Shown one piece after another: positions 16,250 to 23,886 of a stretch of DNA of 64,000 bases. Under the pieces are notes generated by a model that was not told the DNA's origin, ran no database searches, and saw nothing but the letters and a program-made list of their open reading frames with translations. Origin of the DNA: Rathayibacter oskolensis (lineage in GTDB: Bacteria > Actinomycetota > Actinomycetes > Actinomycetales > Microbacteriaceae); the NCBI RefSeq assembly GCF_900177245.1, contig NZ_FXBM01000003.1:62001-126000 (forward strand). Direction: 5' to 3'. The position numbers were made by a program, and so were the translations under genes. Within the stretch, counting starts at the first letter, position 1. The number at the start of each line of letters is the position of its first letter.

Positions 16250-17502
16250 CCGCATTCGACGACCCGGCGGCGCACGTCGCCGCACGCTACGAGCGGCTCG
16301 CCTCGCGCCCGGAGGCGTTCATCTCTCTGCGGCCGCAGGGCGACGTGGTCGCGGAGCTGCGCTCCGTCGATCCGTCGCTGCCGCTCGCCGGCCTGCTGTT
16401 CGCCGTGAAAGGCAACATCGACGTCGCGGGGATCGACACCACGGCCGCCTGCCCCGCCTTCGCCTACCGGCCGGCGGCCGACGCGACCGTCGTCGGGCGC
16501 CTCCGCGCCGCCGGCGCCGTCGTGCTCGGCTCGACCAACCTCGACCAGTTCGCGACGGGGCTCGTCGGCACCCGCTCCCCCTACGGCGCGGTGCGGCACG
16601 CGGTCGACGAGACGCGCATCTCCGGAGGCTCCTCCAGCGGTTCGGCGGTCGCTGTCGCGCTGGGTGCCGCCGACTTCGCGCTCGGCACCGACACCGCGGG
16701 CTCCGGCCGGGTCCCCGCCGCGTTCCACGGGCTCGTCGGGCTCAAGCCGACGAAGGGCTGGGTGAGCGCGGCCGGCGTCGTGCCGGCCTGCCGCAGCCTC
16801 GACGTGGTCACGGTGATGGCGGCCGACGCCTCCGTGGCGCGGCGCGCACTCGACGTGATGGCCGGGCCCGACTCCCGCGATCCGCTCAGCCGGGTCGGCT
16901 CCGCGGCTCCGTTCGCGTCGAGCCCCAGCATCGGCGTGCCACTGCCCGGGCAGCTCGGCGCCCTCGCTCCCGGCTGGCAGGAGGCGTTCGACGCGGAGGC
17001 GGCGCGCTGGGCCGCGACCGGCGCCGCTCTCGTCGAGATCGACATCGAGGTGTTCCTCGAGACCGCGCGGATGCTCTACGACGGCGCGTTCGTCGCCGAG
17101 CGCTACGCGGCGGTCGGCGAGTTCGTCGATGCGCACCCCGACGAGGTCGACCCCACGGTCGGGGGCATCGTCTCGCGCTCGCGCGAGCTGCCGGCGTGGA
17201 AGCTGTTCCAGGACCAGGGGCGACTCGACCGCGCGCGGGTCGCCTCCGCTCTCGTCTTCGACCGGATCGACGCACTGCTGCTGCCGACGACCACCGAGCA
17301 CCCGACGCTCGCGGCCGTCGCCGCGGATCCGATCGGCGTGAACTCGCGACTGGGCCGGTTCACCAACTTCGCGAACCTCCTCGATCTCGCGGCGATCGCC
17401 TACCCCGCGGGAGTCGCCGACGGCCTGCCGTTCGGCGTCCAGCTGATCGGCCCCGCCTTCTCCGACCGCCACCTCGCCGACCTGATCTGGAGCACCCCGT
17501 GA
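16246..17502 (+). CDS. atzF: allophanate hydrolase, amidase-signature domain
   Basis: The 418-residue protein is an amidase-signature enzyme with the full Ser-Ser-Lys triad: K55 (FAVKGNID), S129 (GGSSSGSA) and S153 (TDTAGSGR). The spacing of the triad matches that of AtzF-type allophanate hydrolases. The enzyme converts allophanate to ammonia and carbon dioxide, completing urea or guanidine breakdown. The usual C-terminal domain of about 130-150 residues is absent from this protein and encoded by the next gene, which starts in a GTGA overlap. Its own GTG start overlaps the carboxylase stop. Confidence 0.92.
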   Translation: MTAFDDPAAHVAARYERLASRPEAFISLRPQGDVVAELRSVDPSLPLAGLLFAVKGNIDVAGIDTTAACPAFAYRPAADATVVGRLRAAGAVVLGSTNLDQFATGLVGTRSPYGAVRHAVDETRISGGSSSGSAVAVALGAADFALGTDTAGSGRVPAAFHGLVGLKPTKGWVSAAGVVPACRSLDVVTVMAADASVARRALDVMAGPDSRDPLSRVGSAAPFASSPSIGVPLPGQLGALAPGWQEAFDAEAARWAATGAALVEIDIEVFLETARMLYDGAFVAERYAAVGEFVDAHPDEVDPTVGGIVSRSRELPAWKLFQDQGRLDRARVASALVFDRIDALLLPTTTEHPTLAAVAADPIGVNSRLGRFTNFANLLDLAAIAYPAGVADGLPFGVQLIGPAFSDRHLADLIWSTP

Positions 17503-17885
17503 GCACCGTCCTCCTCGCCGTCGCCGGCGCCCACCTGAGCGGCCAGCCGCTCAACCACCAGCTGACCGACCGCGACGCGGAGCTCGTCGAGACGACGACC
17601 ACGAGCGCCGACTACCGGCTCTTCGCGCTCGGCACCGTGCCGCCCAAGCCCGGAGTCGTGCGCGTCGCGTCGGGCGGCGCCGCGCTCGAGGTCGAGGTGT
17701 GGCGGCTGACCGACGCGGCGTTCGGCTCCTTCGTCGCCGCGCTGCCCCATCCGATGGCGATCGGCTCCGTGTCGCTCGCCGACGGCTCGCTGGTGAGCGG
17801 CTTCCTCGTCGAGCCGATCGCGCTCGAGGGTGCGGAGGACATCACCCGCTTCGGCGGCTGGCGCACCTACCTCGCCAACGACTGA
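17499..17885 (+). CDS. detached C-terminal domain of allophanate hydrolase
   Basis: The 128-residue protein matches the C-terminal part of long allophanate hydrolases in character: LLAVAGAHLSGQPLNHQL at the start, then YRLFALGTVPPKPGVVRV and a final EDITRFGGWRTYL. That fold is gamma-glutamylcyclotransferase-like. In full-length enzymes this domain assists the second decarboxylative step and oligomerisation. Here it is a separate polypeptide whose GTG overlaps the stop of the amidase gene, so the two are probably made in equal amounts and assemble. No frameshift at the junction is needed to explain it; the amidase ends in a clean stop after a natural domain boundary. Confidence 0.85.
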   Translation: MSTVLLAVAGAHLSGQPLNHQLTDRDAELVETTTTSADYRLFALGTVPPKPGVVRVASGGAALEVEVWRLTDAAFGSFVAALPHPMAIGSVSLADGSLVSGFLVEPIALEGAEDITRFGGWRTYLAND

Positions 17886-17922
17886 CGCGCTGCCCCCTGA
17901 CGCTCGCCGAGTCGTGACGAAC

Positions 17923-17949
17923 GGCCCGTGCCACCGCGACTGACGGGCC
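17923..17949. terminator. weak hairpin after the carboxylase operon
   Basis: GGCCCGT (17923-17929) pairs with ACGGGCC (17943-17949) around a 13-base loop, followed by TTCTG. It is the only hairpin close to the end of the operon. The stem is short, so a terminator role is only plausible. Confidence 0.35.
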
Positions 17950-18026
17950 TTCTGCGACCTCTCGGCGCGCGCAGCCGGCTGTGGAGGACGGGGTCGGGCT
18001 GTGGAGAGGGGTTCGGAGGGGCGGGG

Positions 18027-18980
18027 ATGCGGCACCGTGTCGGCATGACACGACGGATCCCGCTCCCGGGGGGCCTCGCAGCCCACGCCTTCACGGTGGC
18101 CGAGGCGCGGGACTCGGGTCTCGCGCGCAATCGACTCCGTCGCAGCGATCTCAGCGCGCCCTTCCACGGCGTGCGAGCGGAGGCGGGGCCGCTCGACCTC
18201 CGAGCCCGCGCAGAGGCGCTCCTCACCGTCCTCGGCCCGGGTAGCGTGCTCAGCCACCTGACCGCAGCGCGCCTGTGGCCGCTCGATCTGCCGCACGCAC
18301 TCCCGGAGGAGGACCTGCAGTGAGCGTGCGCGCGCCGTCTCGCGCACCCCGCCGCCCCGGAGTCGCGGGCCACACCATCTCCGACCCCGACGTCCGACGC
18401 GTCGTCCGCGCCGGACTGCCGCTCACTGATCCGGCGTCGCTGTTCTGCCATCTCGGCGTGCTGCTCGGGCTGGACGACCTCGTCGCCGTCGGCGATGCGC
18501 TCGTGCGCAGCCCGTGGCGCATCGACGCCGGGGATCCGCGGCCGGTGGGTGCCGCTGGCCGACCTGCACGAGCGCGTCGATCGGTTCCAGGGACGCGGAC
18601 GGGCGCGGCTCCGCGAGGCACTCGCCCTCGTCCGCGACGGCGCCGATTCGCCGCCCGAGACGCACTTCAGGCTCGCGTCGGTCCGTGCAGGACTGCCGGA
18701 ACCGCAGCTCCAGGTGCCGCTGTTCGACTCAGCGGGCCGACTCCTCGGCGGACCCGACGGCTGGTATCCGGGCGAGCGGGTCGCGTGGGAGTACGAGGGC
18801 GACGGTCACCGCACCAGCAACCGCCGGTTCGCCCGCGACCTCGGCCGATACGACGACTTCGCTGCGATCGGAGTGCGCGTCGTGCGCGTGGTCGTCGGCG
18901 AGTTCCTCCCGCATCCGGAGCGCTCGGTCGAACGCGTCCGCCGCGCCCTCGCCGATCGATCCGTCGGAGACGGCCCGTGA
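18027..18980 (+). pseudogene. frameshifted DUF559/AbiEi-like endonuclease-type gene
   Basis: Three adjacent frame segments together give one continuous protein of about 315 residues. The segments are MRHRVGMTRRIPL to EEDLQ (18027-18320), then VSVRAPSRAPRRPGV to RIDAGDPR (to about 18543), then WVPLADLHERV to the stop at 18980. The first break looks like loss of one base near 18317 (stop TGA at 18321) and the second like gain of one base near 18545, which restores the first frame. The whole resembles the large actinobacterial family with an N-terminal winged-helix-like part and a C-terminal VSR/DUF559 nuclease-like domain (AWEYEGDGHRTSNRRFARDLGRYDDFAAIGVRVVRV). A good ribosome site (GGAGGGG) precedes 18027. 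It is either a recent pseudogene or two sequencing errors. Confidence 0.7.
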
Positions 18981-19002
18981 CCGCCCGTCGGACGGGCCGT
19001 CC
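18970..19002. terminator. 10-bp hairpin at the end of the nuclease-like gene
   Basis: GACGGCCCGT (18970-18979) and ACGGGCCGTC (18993-19002) are exact reverse complements with a 13-base loop and overlap the stop codon at 18978. The hairpin separates this gene from the convergent small membrane protein gene. Confidence 0.5.
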
Positions 19003-19032
19003 GCGCCCGATGGACCGGGCGCGCGGCGCGAG

Positions 19033-19260
19033 TCAGCGGCCCTCGCGGCGGAACCGGGCCTGGCGGCTCGCGGAGTGCACACCGAGACCGGTGATGCCGG
19101 CGGTGAAGCCGAGCAGCACACCGTAGGCGGCGAGGACGTCGCCCGCGCCGATGCGCACGGCGGAGACGAGGAGCACGACGGAGGCCACGACGATGACGAC
19201 GACACCCGCGATCTCGCCCGCACTCGATCGGGCGGTCACGTCCCTCAGCCACTCCACCAT
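19033..19260 (-). CDS. small two-TM membrane protein
   Basis: The 75-residue protein has two hydrophobic segments (about residues 16-36 and 43-60) and a basic C-terminus (RQARFRREGR), giving a hairpin membrane topology. The ATG at 19260 has GGAGG only one base upstream. The next codon is GTG and is better spaced, so the real start may be one codon later. No family was recognised. It is convergent with the broken nuclease-like gene and divergent from the next membrane protein. Confidence 0.55.
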   Translation of the reverse strand: MVEWLRDVTARSSAGEIAGVVVIVVASVVLLVSAVRIGAGDVLAAYGVLLGFTAGITGLGVHSASRQARFRREGR

Positions 19261-19367
19261 GCCTCCAGGATCGGCCCCGGGCCACGAGCGCGCAACGGGT
19301 GCGGGATGAACGTTCGCACCCGCCCCGGCGGCAGGCGCCGCCGCGCTCGGTCTGCGAGGCTGCACGG

Positions 19368-19949
19368 ATGACAGCCGACGCGCGCTCGACGCCTCCTCCG
19401 CTCGCCGATCCTCGACGGATCGGCGCGGTGATCGGTCTCGTGGGAGCCTGCGTCTTCGTCTTCTCGTACACGCCGGGCTCCGCCGAGCCGGTCTCTCTCG
19501 CGGCGCGCCTGCTCACGGTGGCCGCGGTGGCGGCGGCCCTCTGGCTCCTCTTCGTGCGGCCGCGGCCGCTCGGCCCCTTCGTGCCGCCGAGCCGGATACG
19601 GATCGCCGTCTACGCGGTCTGCGTCGTGGTCGAGTTCGCGGTGATCGCCCTGGGCAGCCGGCTGCTGGAGGCGGCAGGAGCGGCCGAGCTGCGGCCGGCG
19701 CTGATCGCCGCGGTCGTGGGGCTGCACTTCCTGCCGTTCGCGTGGGCGTTCTCGGAGCGCATGTTCGTCGTCCTCGGCGGGGCCCTCGTGGTGATCGGCG
19801 GCGCGGGGCTGGTGGTCGGCACCGGCGACGGCGCCGCCACCGCGGCGGTGAGCTCGGGCGTGGTGATGGCGCTGATCCTCCTGGCCTACGCGGCCGGCGC
19901 CTTCGCCCCGCGACGCGGATTGCGGCAAGCGCCTCCGACCGCGGGGTGA
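19368..19949 (+). CDS. hypothetical integral membrane protein
   Basis: The 193-residue protein has six likely membrane segments, starting with AVIGLVGACVFVFSY (about residue 24) and ending with VVMALILLAYAAGAF (about 175), then a short basic tail. The ATG at 19368 is preferred over upstream codons because the preceding stretch is Arg/Pro-rich and lacks the hydrophobic pattern. No catalytic or binding motif is visible and the family was not recognised. It is followed after 87 bp by the propeller protein gene on the same strand. Confidence 0.65.
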   Translation: MTADARSTPPPLADPRRIGAVIGLVGACVFVFSYTPGSAEPVSLAARLLTVAAVAAALWLLFVRPRPLGPFVPPSRIRIAVYAVCVVVEFAVIALGSRLLEAAGAAELRPALIAAVVGLHFLPFAWAFSERMFVVLGGALVVIGGAGLVVGTGDGAATAAVSSGVVMALILLAYAAGAFAPRRGLRQAPPTAG

Positions 19950-20036
19950 CGGCCCGGTGAACATCCGTCCGGGCCCCTCCGACCGCGGCTGACCGCGAAC
20001 CTAGGGTGGAGGCGTCGGAGCAGCAGAGGAGCGCAC

Positions 20037-21233
20037 GTGAACCAGTCGACGGCGTCCCTCGAGCGGCCGAGCCGCCTCCCGGCCGTGATCGCGGCCCTCG
20101 CGGTGGCCGTGCTGCTGTGGCCGCTCACCTCGGCCACATCTCCCGGAGGCTCCCCGTTCTTCCCGCGCCAGCTCGCGAGCTACTCGTGGTGGACCCCGAT
20201 GCTCGGCGCGCAGCAGATCGATGCCGCGGCGATGACCTACCAGAACGGGATCGGTGTCGAGTTCCTCGACATCCCGCAGGCAGTGGTCCTCGGAGCGGAC
20301 GGAGCCACCTACCGCCGGCTCGGAGCCGCGGAGGAGCGGTCGGTCGCGGCCGACCAGGGCGACCCTGCCGACAGCGTCCTCTCGGCCGACGGCACCTTCG
20401 TCGTGATCAGCGCCCCCGGGCAGGAGGCGAGCGTCGAGCTGCTCGATCTGCGCACACTCTCGGGGCGCACCGTCCCCGTCGGCGACGCGGCGAGCGCCGT
20501 CGCCCTCAGCATCGACTCCGCGGGAGAGACGGTGCTGCTGCTCACGAGCGACGGCGACATGAGCCGGTACACCGATCAGGAGTTCCAGCTGAACGGCACC
20601 CTCGCCACGCTCGACCTCACGACCGGTGAGACCCGCCGCCACCCGCTCGACTCCGACGCCCACTCCGGAGCGATCTCGCCCGACGGCGCCCGCATCGCGG
20701 CCCAGAGCGACGACGCCCTTCTGATCCTCGACTCGGGCGACGGCGCGGTCCTCCACGAGCTCGATCCGCTGCGGGGCGACCTGAACGGAGACGCCTGGTC
20801 CCCCGACGGGCAGCGCTTCGCGGTCGCCGCTGATTCGGCGCTGACGGTCGTGGATCTGGCGGGCGGGCGCGTCTCGGAGCGGTCGCTGCCGCTCCCCGCC
20901 GACCGGTGGACCAGCCTGCTCGGCTGGCGCGACGACCGCACCGCACTGCTGCACCTCGGGAGCGCCGACGACAGCAACGACTCCGGATTCGCGTGGATGG
21001 ACGTCGAGTCGGGCGACCTGGAGGCGTTCTCGACGTACCGCGAGGATCCGCTGACCGGGGCGGCGCTCGGCGGTGCCGACGTGGCACGCGACCTCGTGGC
21101 CGAGTGGGCCGTCGTCGACTCGCCGTCCGCGCCGCCGGTCTCGGTGCCGCACGTGCTGCTGTTCTCGGTGCTGATCGGCCTCGTCGTGTGGACGGTCTCG
21201 GCGGCCCGCGCGCGGCCCCTTCGCCTCCGCTGA
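20037..21233 (+). CDS. membrane-anchored beta-propeller-like protein
   Basis: The 398-residue protein has an N-terminal signal anchor (about 14-33, PAVIAALAVAVLLWPLTSA) and a C-terminal membrane segment (about 370-390). The large part between them contains WD40/YVTN-like strands: SADGTFVVISAPGQEASVELLDL, SPDGARIAAQSDDALLILD and SPDGQRFAVAADSALTVVDLAGG, each with the S-P-D-G or S-A-D-G turn that marks propeller blades. Such extracytoplasmic propellers usually bind proteins or ligands. It starts at GTG behind AGAGGAG. Its function cannot be read from the neighbours. Confidence 0.7.
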   Translation: MNQSTASLERPSRLPAVIAALAVAVLLWPLTSATSPGGSPFFPRQLASYSWWTPMLGAQQIDAAAMTYQNGIGVEFLDIPQAVVLGADGATYRRLGAAEERSVAADQGDPADSVLSADGTFVVISAPGQEASVELLDLRTLSGRTVPVGDAASAVALSIDSAGETVLLLTSDGDMSRYTDQEFQLNGTLATLDLTTGETRRHPLDSDAHSGAISPDGARIAAQSDDALLILDSGDGAVLHELDPLRGDLNGDAWSPDGQRFAVAADSALTVVDLAGGRVSERSLPLPADRWTSLLGWRDDRTALLHLGSADDSNDSGFAWMDVESGDLEAFSTYREDPLTGAALGGADVARDLVAEWAVVDSPSAPPVSVPHVLLFSVLIGLVVWTVSAARARPLRLR

Positions 21234-21297
21234 CCGCAGCGCTCCCTCCCGGAGCCGCTCACTCGATCCGTCGCGGAAGGCTGCCTCGCCTCGACAG

Positions 21298-21322
21298 GGA
21301 GCGACCGTTCGTGACCGATCGA
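21298..21322. repeat. dispersed 25-bp repeat, copy 2
   Basis: These bases are identical to 3623-3647. As there, the element lies behind a plus-strand gene and ahead of a convergent minus-strand gene, with a weaker inverted partner (CGATCCGTCGCGGAAGG, about 21263-21279) upstream. Confidence 0.5.
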
Positions 21323-21360
21323 CCCGGTCGAGCGACGCCGACGAGGAGGTGCGGGCCGCG

Positions 21361-21717
21361 CTACTGCAGGGCGAAGCCGAGCAGCGGCGGGAGGAGGAGC
21401 CCCGTCAGCCCGACGACGACGCCGGCTCCGCCGACTCCGAGGGCGATCCCGGCGAGAACCGCGCGACCCTGCCGCCGGGCCACGCCGACGATCCCGAGGA
21501 CCGCGGTCGCCGCAGCGAGGATCAGCTGCCCGACTCCGAGAGCGGTGAACAGCAGGCCGACGTCGCTCACGCCGAGACCCGCCTGGAAGGCCAGCACCGG
21601 GACGGCGGTCGACAGGCCGATCTGCACGATCTGGGTGAGCGTCAGGACGATCGCGAGGACGAAGCCGAGGAGGCCGGGCACGTCGCGTCGACGGGGCGGG
21701 GAGTCGGAGCTGGTCAC
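21361..21717 (-). CDS. small multi-TM membrane protein
   Basis: The 118-residue protein starts at GTG with AGGA seven bases upstream. It has three to four membrane segments (from about residue 15: VPGLLGFVLAIVLTLTQIV, then VGLLFTALGVGQLILAAATAVLG and AGIALGVGGAGVVVGLTGLLL). Arg and Gln residues lie in the one cytoplasmic loop (ARRQGR). No family was recognised. It stands alone between convergent and co-directional neighbours, 103 bp upstream of an amidohydrolase gene on the same strand. Confidence 0.6.
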   Translation of the reverse strand: MTSSDSPPRRRDVPGLLGFVLAIVLTLTQIVQIGLSTAVPVLAFQAGLGVSDVGLLFTALGVGQLILAAATAVLGIVGVARRQGRAVLAGIALGVGGAGVVVGLTGLLLPPLLGFALQ

Positions 21718-21819
21718 GACGTGATCCTAGATCGAGCAGCCCGCGCAGCGGGCGCACCGGGATCCGAGGACGCAGGACTCGACGGCGAGGCGGGTCCGCC
21801 GCGCGAGGCGGGTGGGCCG

Positions 21820-23082
21820 CTACGCGCGGCCGTCGAGGTCCTTCACGACGCGGCCCGACTGCAGCACCAGCCGCACCGCGTCGGGGTCGGCGAGCGCGCC
21901 GATGTCGGTCAGAGGGTCCACCGCGGTGACGACGAGGTCGGCGAGCTTGCCCGCCTCCACCGAGCCGAGCCGGGAGTCGAGACCGAGCAGGCGCGCCCCG
22001 CCGAGCGTGCCCGCGGAGAGCGCCTCGAGCGGCGTGAGCCCGACCGCCACGAGCTGCTGCAGCTCGGCGAGGTTGTGTCCGTGCGGGTGCACGCCCGCGT
22101 CCGTCCCGAGCACCACGGGCACCCCGGCCGCGACCGCGCGCCGCACCGAGTCGAGACCGCGCTCGCGCAGGATCGCCCGCTGCCGGAGGCGCTCGGGAGT
22201 GGTCGTCACCGGGTCGAACTCGCGCACGAGGATGCTGAGCGTCGGCACGAGCACCGTTCCGCGCTCGATCATCAGCCCGATCGTCTCGTCGCTGAGGTCG
22301 TAGCCGTGCTCGATGCTCGCCGCACCTCCGAGGACGGCGGCGCGGGCAGCGGCGTCGGACAGCGCGTGCGCCGTGATCGGGCGACCGCCCCGCTCGGCGA
22401 CCAGCCTGCCGATGAGCCGCACCTGCTCCTCGGTGATCCCCACGTCGTGCGCGTCGTCGTTCGGCGAGCCGAGGCCGCCCGAGGTCGCGACCTTGATGAC
22501 GTCGGCGCCCGTGCGCACGAGCGTGCGCACCATCCGCACCACGTCCTCGTCGGTGTCGACGACTCCGGCGGGAGGCATGCCCGGCCGGACCGCCCACGCC
22601 GGGAGGGTGCCGTTGCGGTGCAGGGGGTCGGCGTGCCCGCCGGTCGGCGAGAGCATCGCGATCGCGAGGTGCAGGCGCGGCCCGTCGACGGCTCCGCGCT
22701 CGATCGCCTCGCGGTACCCCGGCGAGAGCCCGTCGAGGTCGCGCGCCGTCGTGACTCCGGCGTCGAGGGTGCGGCGGAGGAGGCCCGCGATCTCGAGGAC
22801 GTCCTCCTCCATGAAACGCTCGCGGGCCGCCTCCGGGGCCACCGGCACCATCGCGAGGTGCACGTGCACGTCGACGAACCCGGGGAGGAGGACCGCGCCG
22901 CCCAGGTCGAAAGCGGGACCGGCGGCGTCGCCCCGGCGCGGACCGGCGTAGACGATCACGCCGTCGCTGATCTCGACCTCGGCGTCGGGCACCGGATCGG
23001 CTCCCGTGCCGTCGATGAGGGTCGCCCCGACGAGTCGGAGGACCCCGTCGGCGCGGGGGGTGAGCGGCAGGCGTGCGGTCAT
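21820..23082 (-). CDS. amidohydrolase (imidazolonepropionase / Xaa-Pro dipeptidase-like)
   Basis: The 420-residue protein has the amidohydrolase metal-site pattern: VDVHVHL (HxH, about residue 72-74), a lysine in VIKVATSGG (about 195), histidines in ITAHAL and IEHGYDL (about 238 and 260) and the aspartate in LGTDAGVHPHG (about 325). This set marks the two-metal subgroup that hydrolyses dipeptides or cyclic amides. It is the last gene of the operon that begins with the peptide-type binding protein at 28266, 31 bp behind the ATPase gene, so it probably processes the imported substrate. Confidence 0.87.
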   Translation of the reverse strand: MTARLPLTPRADGVLRLVGATLIDGTGADPVPDAEVEISDGVIVYAGPRRGDAAGPAFDLGGAVLLPGFVDVHVHLAMVPVAPEAARERFMEEDVLEIAGLLRRTLDAGVTTARDLDGLSPGYREAIERGAVDGPRLHLAIAMLSPTGGHADPLHRNGTLPAWAVRPGMPPAGVVDTDEDVVRMVRTLVRTGADVIKVATSGGLGSPNDDAHDVGITEEQVRLIGRLVAERGGRPITAHALSDAAARAAVLGGAASIEHGYDLSDETIGLMIERGTVLVPTLSILVREFDPVTTTPERLRQRAILRERGLDSVRRAVAAGVPVVLGTDAGVHPHGHNLAELQQLVAVGLTPLEALSAGTLGGARLLGLDSRLGSVEAGKLADLVVTAVDPLTDIGALADPDAVRLVLQSGRVVKDLDGRA

Positions 23083-23112
23083 GGCGGTCCTTCGGAGGAG
23101 GAGGTGGAGCGA

Positions 23113-23886
23113 TCAGCCGGCGAGGCTGAATCCCGGCGATCCCGGGTCGGCGTCGAGGAGCCGCTTCGTGTACCAGTGCTGCGGATCGGCGTAGATCCGC
23201 GCGACCGGTCCGGACTCGACGACCCGGCCCTGGTAGAGCACGACGACCTCGTCGCTGACGCGCTGCACGACGGCGAGGTTGTGCGAGATGAACATCATCG
23301 TCAGCCCGAGCGACTCCTTGATGCCGGCCAGCAGATCGAGGATCTGGCCCTGCACCGAGACGTCCAGCGCCGAGGTGATCTCGTCGGCGATGACGAACGT
23401 CGGGTCGATGATCAGCCCGCGGGCGATCGCGACGCGCTGGCGCTGGCCCCCCGAGAACTCGTGCGGGAACCGGTGGCGCATGTCGGCGGTGAGCCCGACG
23501 CGCTCGAGCCAGTCGACGATCAGCGGCTCGTGGGTCGCGACGCGCGAGCGGACCGGGTCGATCGCCTCCGCCAGCGTCTGCGCGATGGTGCGCCGCGGCG
23601 ACAGCGACGAGTACGGGTCCTGCGGGATCATCTGCGTGCGGCGGCGGTAGGCGCGCATCGCCGAGCGGTCGGCCGCGACGACGTCGACCCCGTCGACGCT
23701 CGCGGTGCCCGATTCGGCGCGCACCGAGCCGACGAGGACCTTCGCGAGCGTCGACTTGCCCGATCCCGACTCCCCCACGACGCCCACCGTGCGGCCGCGC
23801 TCGACCCGCACGTCGACGCCGTGCAGCACTTGCACGTGCCCGAACGAGACGTCGAGGCCGCGGACGTCGATCATCGCGTCGCTCAC
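23113..23886 (-). CDS. peptide-type ABC transporter ATP-binding protein (DppF/OppF-like)
   Basis: The 257-residue protein has a Walker A motif (GESGSGKST, about residue 38-46), a Q-loop (MIPQDPYSSLSP), the ABC signature FSGGQRQRVAIARGL and Walker B FVIADE. The C-terminal extension (DADPGSPGFSLAG after an HWYTKRLLDADP block) is typical of oligopeptide-type ATPases, though the usual Cys cluster is absent. It starts at GTG overlapping the stop of the upstream permease-ATPase fusion. Together with that fusion it supplies the two different ATPase domains such transporters need. Confidence 0.9.
   Translation of the reverse strand: MSDAMIDVRGLDVSFGHVQVLHGVDVRVERGRTVGVVGESGSGKSTLAKVLVGSVRAESGTASVDGVDVVAADRSAMRAYRRRTQMIPQDPYSSLSPRRTIAQTLAEAIDPVRSRVATHEPLIVDWLERVGLTADMRHRFPHEFSGGQRQRVAIARGLIIDPTFVIADEITSALDVSVQGQILDLLAGIKESLGLTMMFISHNLAVVQRVSDEVVVLYQGRVVESGPVARIYADPQHWYTKRLLDADPGSPGFSLAG

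Noticed and set aside
12398-16285. Minus-strand open frame of 1,295 residues opposite the carboxylase
   Set aside because: It mirrors the GC-rich third-position pattern of the carboxylase gene, has no domain of any family and a composition dominated by Arg, Gly, Glu and Ala.
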